From: Phycisphaerales bacterium UBA1910
GTDB taxonomy: Bacteria; Planctomycetota; Phycisphaerae; Phycisphaerales; UBA1924
DNA length: 17,189 nucleotides
Direction: 5' to 3'
NCBI GenBank assembly: GCA_002337545.1
Contig: DDGE01000071.1
Coordinates: 973-18,161 of the forward strand
Shown: positions 1 to 8,596 of the stretch, piece by piece
How positions within the stretch are numbered: position 1 is the stretch's first letter
How the letters are laid out: each line of letters begins with the position of its first letter
Notes under the pieces: generated by a model
What the model saw: the letters and a program-made list of their open reading frames with translations, nothing else
What the model was told of the DNA's origin: nothing
The model's database searches: none
Made by a program: the position numbers and the translations under genes

Positions 1-2
1 CA

Positions 3-2567
3 TCGAATCTGACCCAGGCCTACTTCAACTACGGGGACAGCGACTACGCATCGATGGCGGACAACCTATTCGGCACGGCCTCCGATGTGCTCGGGCTGGT
101 TGGCCTCAGCTTCGGTGGCCCGGGGGTGGACGAACAGATCTTCGACCAGGTCGTCGAGCTCCGACAGCAGGTCGAAGACATGCGGCTCGAGATGCACGAG
201 CGATTCGACCGCATCGATCAGCAGCTCGACATCATGTACGACACCATCGTGCTCGGATTCGATCAGATCGGCGACCAGATCGGCGACCTGCAGGACGATG
301 TTGACTCGATCGTGCTGGAGATCGCATCCGCACGCTCGCAGCTCCGCCGCCTCGAAGCCACCCTCTACGGCGTCGCCGAGGACATCCTCCTCACGGACCT
401 CACCAATGAGGCCAATATCGTGCTCGACTACCGCAACGAGAACGGCGTCGATTTGCCGTACCTCGGCGGGAGCCCTGACTTCATCACCGCCTCGGAGAGC
501 TTCTTCACCTACGCCACGGTGACATCGCAGAGCGAAGCGTTCGCCGGCTCGAGGACGAATCCCACGGTCAACCTCACGAACGCGGACGAATATGTCGGCG
601 ATGGCCCGGTCGCGCGATACCTCAACGACCTCGCCGTGTTACCAACCTCACTCGGGCTGCCCGCGTTGTCCAACACACCGCTGGCCGGTATCGAGCCGTG
701 GACGCAAGCAGCGGCGGCGTACGCGCAGCTCTCACGGGAGAGCCCGTGGTATTTCAACTTCCGCTACGGGCAGCAGCTCGACGATTACAACGCGAACCCG
801 ATGAACGAATCACTCCCGGAGCTTGATAGAATCATGCTGTCTGGCCAACGCCTCGAAGCCCTCGTAGAGAGCATCCGTGAGATCGATGACGATGGCCAGT
901 CGGCGCTCTTTGACGCGCTCACCGACAACTACCGCGATGCGGCAGGCGAGGTCCAGGCTGAGATCGACGCGATCATCGCCGAGAATACGCCGGCGATGTT
1001 CAGCAACGGCTCGGTGACGGTCAACTACTGGATGCAGGAGCCGCAGAATGTGGCCACGCAACTCCCGAATCTGAACAACATCAGCTCGGCTGATCTCTCG
1101 TATTCACTGCCCATCCCCGGCACCTCGGGTGACAATGGCTACGACACATTCTGCCTCGCAGACAGCATCCCTGAGGCACGCCGGACCCAACTCTGGCACC
1201 TGCTCCGTCGTCAGGAGCGTGTTGCGGCTGGGGGATCGGCCGATGACATCCGGGCACGGGTCGGTTTTTCTATGAATGGCAGCGAGGGCGTCGCGGAGCT
1301 GTGGATCGGAGACTCTACCGCGAGTTCAGCAGATGCTCGTCGAATCATCCGCTACGACTCCGAACAATGGACCCCAGTGCTCGAATTCTGGATCCCCGCT
1401 CCGCTGAGCTCGAGCTTCGCGGCAGCCGCGTTCGGTGAGGTCTGGCTGCAAGAAGGGCTCCTCGGTTCAACATCATTCGATAACGAGGTCACATCGGACC
1501 GGCAGACGCCTTCGATCGGAAGCACCTACTCCGAATCCCCATTCTTCTACGGGTCGATGCGCTACCGCATCACGATCCAGAGCACCTTCTCAAGCCCCGT
1601 TGGGCTGGGCCAGATCTACCCGCGCCTCCACGACTACCGCGCTTCGATCTACTCGGACATTCTCTCTGACCTCGCGGATACCGCTTCGCCGCTGTTCACG
1701 GCAGCCGAGAAGCTCGATCATGCCGAATCGCTGATCGACGCCTATGTCACACTCGGCATGCCACTGGAAATGCAGGAAAGCGAGGTCCTCCGTGCCGCCC
1801 TGCGTGGTACGCCGGACCTGGTCAACCCCCGGGAGTTGGGCATCCGCTCAGGTGATGTGTTCGGTCTCGTCGCGGACATGTTCACCAACGACACAACTTC
1901 CGACTGGGCCGATCCGGGCTCGGATGCGAGCCAGATCGGCACCCTGCTGCGTGATCGTATCGACATCATTGAAGAAGAGATCGAGCGTGGACTCCAGCGT
2001 CCGTCCGCGACCCCCGGCTATGTCGGCTGGATGCTCGCTGAACTCAGCCACCTGCGTGGAACCGCATCCGAGCTCGCTACGGACGATACCTACTCAGCAG
2101 GAATCAACGGCTCGATCGAGGTGTCCCCGACCGATGGCCTGCTGAGCAACGATGTGATGCAGGAATACAGCACCGTCCTGGTCGACCTGTCGTACGAGAC
2201 CAACCCTGAGTATGTCGCGCCCCAGCACGGCCAGGTCACGGTCAACGCCGACGGGTCATTCAGCTACCAGGCCGACCCCGGATTCGTGGGCAGCGACTCG
2301 TTCACCTATCGGGCTACGGCTACGGTCAATGGGACTACGAACACAGTGTTCAGCGCCCCGGCGACCGTCGTTCTCAAAGTCAGCAACCCGTCGTGCAATG
2401 ACGCTGATCTGGCGACGCCGTATGGCGAGCTTAACTTCTTCGATGTCAGTGCCTTCCTCGTTGCATACAACGCGAGCGATCCGGTCGCCGATTTCAATGG
2501 GGACGTTCAGTTCAACTTCTTCGATGTCTCCGCCTTCCTGACCGCCTTCGGCAACGGGTGTCCCTGA
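3..2567 (+). CDS. GC-type dockerin-anchored surface protein with coiled coil and Ig/cadherin-like domain (5' end outside window)
   Basis: The frame is open to the left edge: 17 codons precede the first ATG at 54 without a stop, so the true start and any signal peptide probably lie outside the window. Residues are counted from the Met at 54 (837 aa). Residues 25-110 are rich in heptad-spaced hydrophobics between acidic and basic residues (VELRQQVEDMRLEM, HERFDRIDQQLD), a probable coiled coil. Residues 120-675 are not recognised. Residues 679-778 look like a bacterial Ig/cadherin-like repeat (DGLLSND, HGQVTVNADGSFSY, GSDSFTYRA). The dockerin-like module (2394-2564, 57 residues) has two FFDVSAFL repeats and ends NGCP. 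Its first loop lacks the Gly-Asp-Gly core and reads DLATPYGELNFFD, a variant form; the second keeps D-x-N-G-D. It is probably exported and surface attached. Its binding partner is unknown. It converges with the next gene. Confidence 0.88.
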   Translation, partial: SNLTQAYFNYGDSDYASMADNLFGTASDVLGLVGLSFGGPGVDEQIFDQVVELRQQVEDMRLEMHERFDRIDQQLDIMYDTIVLGFDQIGDQIGDLQDDVDSIVLEIASARSQLRRLEATLYGVAEDILLTDLTNEANIVLDYRNENGVDLPYLGGSPDFITASESFFTYATVTSQSEAFAGSRTNPTVNLTNADEYVGDGPVARYLNDLAVLPTSLGLPALSNTPLAGIEPWTQAAAAYAQLSRESPWYFNFRYGQQLDDYNANPMNESLPELDRIMLSGQRLEALVESIREIDDDGQSALFDALTDNYRDAAGEVQAEIDAIIAENTPAMFSNGSVTVNYWMQEPQNVATQLPNLNNISSADLSYSLPIPGTSGDNGYDTFCLADSIPEARRTQLWHLLRRQERVAAGGSADDIRARVGFSMNGSEGVAELWIGDSTASSADARRIIRYDSEQWTPVLEFWIPAPLSSSFAAAAFGEVWLQEGLLGSTSFDNEVTSDRQTPSIGSTYSESPFFYGSMRYRITIQSTFSSPVGLGQIYPRLHDYRASIYSDILSDLADTASPLFTAAEKLDHAESLIDAYVTLGMPLEMQESEVLRAALRGTPDLVNPRELGIRSGDVFGLVADMFTNDTTSDWADPGSDASQIGTLLRDRIDIIEEEIERGLQRPSATPGYVGWMLAELSHLRGTASELATDDTYSAGINGSIEVSPTDGLLSNDVMQEYSTVLVDLSYETNPEYVAPQHGQVTVNADGSFSYQADPGFVGSDSFTYRATATVNGTTNTVFSAPATVVLKVSNPSCNDADLATPYGELNFFDVSAFLVAYNASDPVADFNGDVQFNFFDVSAFLTAFGNGCP

Positions 2568-2602
2568 TCGGGCACCAATCAGAGAAGAGAACAAACTCAT
2601 GC

Positions 2603-2633
2603 AAAGCCGCCCATAGATATGGGCGGCTTTTTC
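2603..2633 (+). terminator. Intrinsic terminator of the first gene
   Basis: A perfect 12-bp inverted repeat (AAAGCCGCCCAT / ATGGGCGGCTTT) with a 4-base loop AGAT is followed directly by more T, giving TTTTT then C. It starts 35 bases after the stop at 2567. In the opposite direction only three T follow the stem, so it could stop the convergent minus-strand transcript less efficiently. The remaining convergent gap to 2767 shows no other convincing signal. Confidence 0.88.
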
Positions 2634-2767
2634 TTGCTCAGTAGATTCACGCTTTACGCCCAAACAGAGGGCTCGATTGGGGAGCGAGCCGGTTGATCTT
2701 GCTCTCCGTGAGCGTGTGCAACTCGTCAAGTTGTAGGTTCTTCACTTGTATGCCTTGAGTATCCTGC

Positions 2768-5350
2768 TCATGGGCACCCGGCCGTGAATGCATTGAGGAA
2801 CGCGCTCACATCGAAGAAATCGAAGTTCCCATCGCCTGTCAAGTCTGCGATTGGGTCATCCGCGTTGAACGCATTGAGGAACGCACTCACATCGAAGAAA
2901 TCCAGCACGCCGTCGCCCGTGAAGTCCGCGACGCAGGTGTTGCCGGTGTCCGCGATGAAGTCGTAGAGCAGTACATCGTATCGATTCACGATCTCGGGTT
3001 CGAAGGACCCCACGACATAAACATGCCCACCCGAACCACTCGTGATCGCGGTCGGAAACTCAAGCGAGACGCCCGTGTCGAACCGCGAACGATCCTGGAA
3101 CACCCCATCGGTGCTCCACTGTTCGACCGCGACATCGCCGCCGTCAGAATCGATGAAGTACATGAATCCATCACCCGATGACGCGAGGTGCTGGTCCTTG
3201 TTGGTCGTGCTCACCGTTGCGTTCGCATCGATCGTCCACTCGAACACGCCCATCGGGTCGAAGCTGGCCGCGAACAACCCCATCGGCCCGGACCCTGAGA
3301 GAATCACCTGATCGGGTGCGATCCAGGTGAAATCGTACGGGTATGCGTTGCCCGATCGGGTATCAAAGACCGCATCGATCATGGTGCCGTCATCGTCGTA
3401 CATGACGATTGCTGCGTCGCGATCACTGAACCCGTTGATCGAAACCCCCGCGCCAACGAACACATTGCCAGCGTTGTCCGTGGTGATCGCGCTCCCGAGT
3501 GTCTCGTTGACGCTCGTGTCATCTGTCAGATCCAAACGCTCCTCCCAGAGGACGGTCCCGCCGGGATCGATTTTGGTGGTGATCATCTCCGAACCGAACT
3601 CATCGTCGTCTCTGCCGTGCCCGGTCGCGATGATATTGCCCATCGCATCGAATGTGATCGCCTCCCCTTGTGCGCTTGCGTTACCCGTGTGCGTGGAGGG
3701 GAAGAACGCGTCGAACATCTCGTTCCCCATCGCGTCGTAACACACGACCGCGAAGTACACATTCTGGAAACTCGCGTCGCGTGCCCAACCGGTCATTGCG
3801 AACTCGCCATTGGGTCCGATCGCGTACCCGCGTGGGTACTGCTGGGCGCTGGGGTTGCCGCCATCGAATCGACGCGACCAGAGCAGGTTCCCGTCCGTGT
3901 CGTACTTCACCACCAGCCATTGGACCCCGAAGCTCGGACCCCATGATTGTCCGGCGATGTAGACATTTCCCTCGTGATCGAGCCCCATGAACCCGGGCTG
4001 ATCGTAATGATCGCCCGCCCCATTGAAGCTTCGATCCCACAGGAGATTTCCGTCCGCATCGAACTTGGTGATGAGGAAATCTTCTTCATTTGCGTTAAAG
4101 GTCGTCGTGCCCCCCACAAAGATCTCGCCTTGATCATTCACACGCACAAACTCGCCGCGGTCCACATTGAAGAAGTTGTCGTACCCCTCCTGCCAGTTCA
4201 CCACCAGAGAGGGTGGGTCCACCGGCGTGTCGCAGTTGTTGAGCATTGTGTAGACCCTGCTGAGGGTGTTATCGACATACGCGATATCGATCGCACCGTC
4301 GCCGTCGAAGTCGTTGAGCGTCACACCGATTGGGTTGGTCCCGTTATCGAGCGTCTGCGTGGTTCCGAATGTCCCGTCCCCGTTGCCTGGCAACAGTGTG
4401 ATCACATCACCGACCTGACAAGCAACGACCAGATCGAGGAACCCGTCATCGTTGAGATCCGCGGCCTCGACGCTTTTGGGCGCGACACCGGTCGTGAAGC
4501 GTTGTTCTGGTGCGAAGTTGCCCGCGCCGTTGCCCATCAGCACCGAGACCGTGTTGCCCAACTGCGTGAGCCCGTCCCAGTTCGTCGCGATCGCGTCGAG
4601 GTTCCCGTCGCCGTCGAGGTCCTCGAGGATCACATCGACCGGGCGCTGCCCGACCGTGAACGCCTGGTTGGATGGGAAAGTCCCGTCGCCCGCGTTGTAG
4701 AGCACGGTGACTGTGTTTGAATCCTCATTGCCCACGATGATGTCCATGTCCCCGTCGTTATCCACATCGCCCGCGTCCATACAGTACGGGCTCACATTCG
4801 CGGGGAACAAACCGACTGAGGTAAACCCAAGCCCGCTGATGTTCCGATAGGGTCGGATCTGCGAACCAAAGTTGTTCACGGTCACAAAGTCCAGATCCTT
4901 GTCGCCGTCGATATCAGTAAACATCACGCTCACACATCCTCCGCCGCCGGCGTAGAAGATCCCTGGATCGAATGTGCCCTCCCCCGTGTTGCGGAAGAAA
5001 TAAACCCCATTAGAGAAGTAGTTGCAGCGCAGGACATCGAGGTCCCCGTCGCCGTCCATGTCACCCAGCGCGACCTCCCCGAATCCCCACCCGCTCGTCA
5101 ACGAAGGACCGATGCTGAACGCGCCTGTCCCGTCGTTCCAGAGGATGGTCGTCGGATCCCCGCCCGGTCCGTTGGAGTCCACTATCAGATCGATGTCCCC
5201 GTCGTTGTCAATGTCGCCCGACGCGATGTAGTTCGGGTCCTCTCCGAGCGAGTACATCATCTCGGTGTCGAAGTTGCAGAACTGTGCGTTTGCCGCGCCG
5301 GAGCTGAGCCCTGCGAGGGCGATGAGGATGGTGTTGTGTGTGGTATTCAT
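2768..5350 (-). CDS. Secreted double beta-propeller protein (FG-GAP/VCBS plus SBBP repeats) with GC-type dockerin end
   Basis: I place the start at the ATG at 5350 rather than the in-frame ATG at 5386, because a signal peptide begins there (charged-poor n-region, LIALAGL core, cleavage near ANA|QF, residues 1-22). The earlier start would put 12 hydrophilic residues in front and leave 8 bases after the upstream gene. Product is 860 aa. Residues about 45-360 carry seven Asp-rich Ca loops (for example DIDNDGDID, DMDGDGDLD, DIDGDKDLD, DVDNDGDMD, DLDGDGNLD, DLNDDGFLD, DFDGDGAID), as expected for a seven-bladed FG-GAP/VCBS propeller. From about 390 to 740 a second type of repeat appears (KFDADGNLLW, KYDTDGNLLWSRRF, GNVYIAG), like the SBBP beta-propeller family. 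The dockerin-like end is encoded by 2771-2935. It is the last gene of a three-gene run. Role is probably extracellular binding; no enzyme motif was seen. Confidence 0.9.
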   Translation of the reverse strand: MNTTHNTILIALAGLSSGAANAQFCNFDTEMMYSLGEDPNYIASGDIDNDGDIDLIVDSNGPGGDPTTILWNDGTGAFSIGPSLTSGWGFGEVALGDMDGDGDLDVLRCNYFSNGVYFFRNTGEGTFDPGIFYAGGGGCVSVMFTDIDGDKDLDFVTVNNFGSQIRPYRNISGLGFTSVGLFPANVSPYCMDAGDVDNDGDMDIIVGNEDSNTVTVLYNAGDGTFPSNQAFTVGQRPVDVILEDLDGDGNLDAIATNWDGLTQLGNTVSVLMGNGAGNFAPEQRFTTGVAPKSVEAADLNDDGFLDLVVACQVGDVITLLPGNGDGTFGTTQTLDNGTNPIGVTLNDFDGDGAIDIAYVDNTLSRVYTMLNNCDTPVDPPSLVVNWQEGYDNFFNVDRGEFVRVNDQGEIFVGGTTTFNANEEDFLITKFDADGNLLWDRSFNGAGDHYDQPGFMGLDHEGNVYIAGQSWGPSFGVQWLVVKYDTDGNLLWSRRFDGGNPSAQQYPRGYAIGPNGEFAMTGWARDASFQNVYFAVVCYDAMGNEMFDAFFPSTHTGNASAQGEAITFDAMGNIIATGHGRDDDEFGSEMITTKIDPGGTVLWEERLDLTDDTSVNETLGSAITTDNAGNVFVGAGVSINGFSDRDAAIVMYDDDGTMIDAVFDTRSGNAYPYDFTWIAPDQVILSGSGPMGLFAASFDPMGVFEWTIDANATVSTTNKDQHLASSGDGFMYFIDSDGGDVAVEQWSTDGVFQDRSRFDTGVSLEFPTAITSGSGGHVYVVGSFEPEIVNRYDVLLYDFIADTGNTCVADFTGDGVLDFFDVSAFLNAFNADDPIADLTGDGNFDFFDVSAFLNAFTAGCP

Positions 5351-5394
5351 GATCGGTCCAGTCTCTGGTGTGTGTTGGTGCTGCAAGGGCCCAC

Positions 5395-8300
5395 TTACGG
5401 GCAGCCCGCGCCGTACGCGTTGAGGAAGGCGCTGACATCAAAGAAGTCGTACATGCCGTCGCCTGTCAGGTCCGCGCCAGGGTCCATCGCGTTGTACGCA
5501 TTGAGGAATGCACTCACATCGAAGAAATCGAGCACCCCATCACCCGTGAAATCCGCCGGGCACGGGTTGCTCATCGCGATGCTGAATGCCCCGGTGGTGC
5601 TCGACGAGTCCTGGAAGCGGTGATCGAACGCGACGACCCGCACACGCACATCCCCGATCCCCGAGCTTTCGGGGAGCTCCCAATCGAATGCTCGAGTCTC
5701 ACCTGGAAGATCCCGGACAACAGAATGCCATGTCCGCCCGCCGTCGTAGCTCGCCTGAATCCTGAACGATCGCAGCCCCTCATCGTCCGAAGCGGACCAG
5801 CGGATCGGAATGACGCCGTTGCTGTAGTACTTGTCGCCCGCGTCTGGGGAGCTCACGCTCACCGCTGGCGGCTCATCACCCATCCGCTCGTCGGGGCGAA
5901 TCGAGAAGTATTCCCCGAATGAGTAGTGCAGGCGACCGCCAGCGCCGAATGTGGTGATGACCACGATGCGGGCGGTATCCGTGCTTGAGTACGGGAGCGT
6001 CGCGCCGATCGGGAGGCAACCGGCCGTCGTCCCGCCCGCGCTATCGCTCATCCCGATGCAGTCCATCAGGACATACGCGTCCGCGAAGCCCGTTGGGCCC
6101 CAGCAAACATCCACATTCTCGTGCGGACGCATCACCGGGCCGATCGGGTCGATGTCCTGCTCGACCACCGTCCAGTCTTCCTGATAGGGGATCCTCAGCG
6201 TGGACTTGTCCCAGCTCTCCTGCCCCGCGCTGTCGACCGCGACGATCCGGATAGCCGAGGGCGTCGGGTAGAGGTTGTTGGGCGCAACCATGGGTGCAGT
6301 AAACTCGTAGCTGAACTCGTCGCCGCCGAGTACGGCGATGGTCTGGAACTCGCTCGGAAAGTCATGGTCGGCGAACTGCACGAGGTGCTCAATGACCTCG
6401 TCGTCGTCGCTCGAGCTCCAACGCAGGATCGTCTTGTCACCAGACTGCATCGTGAAGTACACCGGCTCCATTTCCACCGTCGGGTACTCGTCGTCGAGTA
6501 GTGGTGGCGCCGTGAGGAACGGCGTGAATGCTGCCGGGTGCAGGTCCAGAACCTCCTCGCCCTGCCCGTTCGGGTGCAGGACCGAGTGAGGGCCCGTCGG
6601 GTCGCCCCACCAGTTGTTCCGCATGAACGGCAAGCCGTTGGTGTTGTTGTATTCCACCGCGACCCCATTGCCCTCGAAGATGCTCGGCGTCACAAACCCG
6701 TCCGCCTCGATCCGGCCTGATGTCGTTGTCACCATGCCCACATTGTTGTCGATGATATTCGAGCCAAAGAGGCGCACGATGCCGCCGGTCACAGAGGCCG
6801 TGCCTTCCAACGAGTTGCGAACGGTGGAGTGAATCATGTCCATCACACCGCCGTCGGACTGCACAGAGATCTGACCGCCATCGAAGATCGTGTGACGCAT
6901 CTTCGCGTCGAAGTCGTCCACCCACTTGAGCCCGAACCAGCGCTGATTCGGATTGAAAGATTCGAGCAGGATCGGCTCCTCGCGCGTCCCCTGGAGTTTC
7001 AGGTTCGCGGACTGAACAAGGAACGCTCCCGCGTCCGGTAGGAACTTGAGGTTCGTGCCGGGCTGGACATCGAGCGATCCGCCGTAGATCTGCGGAAAAT
7101 CCCCGATCACATAGGGAACACCTGTGTTTGCCCATTCTCGCTGCTGGGCAAGCCCGAGCCGCTCGACCGGGATGTAGTTGTTGGTGTTCGCATCCGCGTC
7201 GATCCTCGATCCGTGCATCAGACCGGCCCCGCTGAAATCCATCTCGATGGGGTACAGGTTATTTTCGAGCGTGACATTGTCACCCAGCATGAAGTTTGGC
7301 CCGTACAGGCGGATGCCCGGGCCGCCGATGTTGTTCGATACGCTGAGATTATCGAGCAGGATCGGGTGGGCGGTGCTCTCGCCCTGATAGTTCAGCAGCC
7401 CGGCATCGATGCTTACATTGTCGATGTGTATCAAGCCGCCGAGTGACGCGTACGCCCCGTTCTCGAATGACGAGTTCGTGACTTTCACCATTCCGATGAC
7501 CGAGCTCATTGGCCCACCGTCGAACACACACGAGTCCACCGAGACGAAAGCCTCTACCGCCGCGATTGATCCGGCGCTGTTCACTCGCGTATTAGAGACC
7601 ATGAGCCCCGCGTCCACACGCAGGGCGTTGAGCTTTGTGCCAATCTGGGCATGGGCGATCTCTACCTGCCCCGACGAGACCACCGTGATGCCGTCGCTGA
7701 ACCCTTTGCGACCGACCAGAACGATCTCGCTCAACTCCGTACCCAGAGCGGAGAGCTCGCCCTCGACCGTCAGCGTGCCGCCGGAGAAGTCGATCGTCGT
7801 CCCGGGCTCGACCTCCACGCGTCCGCCCGCGGGGATCGTGATATCCTGGCAGACCATGTACGGCCCGTCAGCTGCGGTCCAGACGAGCGTCTCGCCCGGG
7901 TTGGGTATCGGGATCCCGCACGGGTCATCCCCCTCGGGTCCGACGCTCACTGTATCGATCGAGATCGTGGCGCCGTTGCCTGCGAATGTCTGGATGTACG
8001 GCGCATGGAAACGCATCGCGATGCGTCCATCACCCGGCACCTCGACCGACACACGCTGGTAGCCGCTCTGCGCGATCGGGAGCTCGGCGCTGTACAGCAG
8101 CTCGGTAAAGTCCCCCACATGATCTGGGAGAATGCCCGTATCAGATCCGCTGGGAGCGTATCGCACATCGAAGTAAGTCGGATAGCTGAACGCCCCACCC
8201 CCATCGACCCAGACGGTAAACACATCGCCCGCCTGCTGACCGCTGATTTCGGGGAGGATCGCCCAGCTGCTGATCGCGCCGCCGAAGAAATCCGTCGCAA

Positions 8301-8562
8301 GACCCGAAGAGATCAGGTACCCGCTGCCGTCAAACGACTGCGACCCGAACTCGTCACCCGGGGACCACGACGCGCCAACTGGCGGCTCGGCCTGGTTCCG
8401 GAAGATCCATCCCTGATCGATCAGGACTTGGGGCTCGTTCCCGAGCGGTGAGCCGTTCACTGACTCGAAGTTCTCTGTGTACGAAGCCTGCGCACAAGCC
8501 AGACCAGCGAAGTATGACAGCGTGAGCATCGAGACTGCCATGGTGTGTGTGAGGGGTCTCAT
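5395..8562 (-). CDS. Secreted choice-of-anchor J / right-handed beta-helix / Ig-like protein with GC-type dockerin end
   Basis: 1055 aa. The ATG at 8562 has an AAGGAT ribosome site about seven bases upstream. Residues 1-24 form a signal peptide ending LACA|QAS. Residues 28-208 match the choice-of-anchor J pattern (NFESVNG, ISSWAILPEISGQQAGD, VGDFTELL, GRIAMRF). Residues about 236-680 look like a right-handed parallel beta-helix: repeated short strands and turns ending in NNWWGDPTGPHS, a motif often found at the end of such helices. Two related Ig/FN3-like modules follow at about 700-790 (ILRWSSSDDDEVIEHLVQF) and 898-995 (IPIRWSASDDEGLRSFRIQ). The dockerin-like module is encoded by 5398-5562. 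It is the middle gene of the run, 34 bases after the preceding stop and 44 bases before the next start. A polysaccharide-binding or lyase-like role is possible for a beta-helix, but no catalytic residues were identified. Confidence 0.9.
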   Translation of the reverse strand: MRPLTHTMAVSMLTLSYFAGLACAQASYTENFESVNGSPLGNEPQVLIDQGWIFRNQAEPPVGASWSPGDEFGSQSFDGSGYLISSGLATDFFGGAISSWAILPEISGQQAGDVFTVWVDGGGAFSYPTYFDVRYAPSGSDTGILPDHVGDFTELLYSAELPIAQSGYQRVSVEVPGDGRIAMRFHAPYIQTFAGNGATISIDTVSVGPEGDDPCGIPIPNPGETLVWTAADGPYMVCQDITIPAGGRVEVEPGTTIDFSGGTLTVEGELSALGTELSEIVLVGRKGFSDGITVVSSGQVEIAHAQIGTKLNALRVDAGLMVSNTRVNSAGSIAAVEAFVSVDSCVFDGGPMSSVIGMVKVTNSSFENGAYASLGGLIHIDNVSIDAGLLNYQGESTAHPILLDNLSVSNNIGGPGIRLYGPNFMLGDNVTLENNLYPIEMDFSGAGLMHGSRIDADANTNNYIPVERLGLAQQREWANTGVPYVIGDFPQIYGGSLDVQPGTNLKFLPDAGAFLVQSANLKLQGTREEPILLESFNPNQRWFGLKWVDDFDAKMRHTIFDGGQISVQSDGGVMDMIHSTVRNSLEGTASVTGGIVRLFGSNIIDNNVGMVTTTSGRIEADGFVTPSIFEGNGVAVEYNNTNGLPFMRNNWWGDPTGPHSVLHPNGQGEEVLDLHPAAFTPFLTAPPLLDDEYPTVEMEPVYFTMQSGDKTILRWSSSDDDEVIEHLVQFADHDFPSEFQTIAVLGGDEFSYEFTAPMVAPNNLYPTPSAIRIVAVDSAGQESWDKSTLRIPYQEDWTVVEQDIDPIGPVMRPHENVDVCWGPTGFADAYVLMDCIGMSDSAGGTTAGCLPIGATLPYSSTDTARIVVITTFGAGGRLHYSFGEYFSIRPDERMGDEPPAVSVSSPDAGDKYYSNGVIPIRWSASDDEGLRSFRIQASYDGGRTWHSVVRDLPGETRAFDWELPESSGIGDVRVRVVAFDHRFQDSSSTTGAFSIAMSNPCPADFTGDGVLDFFDVSAFLNAYNAMDPGADLTGDGMYDFFDVSAFLNAYGAGCP

Positions 8563-8596
8563 GATGGGATCCTTGAATCAGAGAGCACGAGCGCGT

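Noticed and set aside
2647..2745. Minus-strand 33-codon frame with GTG start (contains LQLDELHTLTESK) between the convergent genes, resembling a transposase scrap
   Set aside because: Too short to identify; the resemblance to IS1-type LDE motifs rests on a few residues, and no inverted repeats or duplication were seen around it.
2394..2935. Convergent dockerin-coding ends as long inverted repeats able to drive inversion
   Set aside because: The protein similarity is high, but the longest exact inverted DNA match is only about 11 bases, too little to propose recombination.
3947..4720. Long plus-strand frames opposite the minus-strand genes (for example 257 codons here, 434 codons at 9077-10381)
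   Set aside because: They are GC-rich antisense shadows of clear genes with signal peptides and known domains; their translations show no family features.
5351..5386. Upstream ATG at 5386 as the start of the double-propeller gene
   Set aside because: It would add 12 hydrophilic residues before an otherwise normal signal peptide; the ATG at 5350 fits export better.
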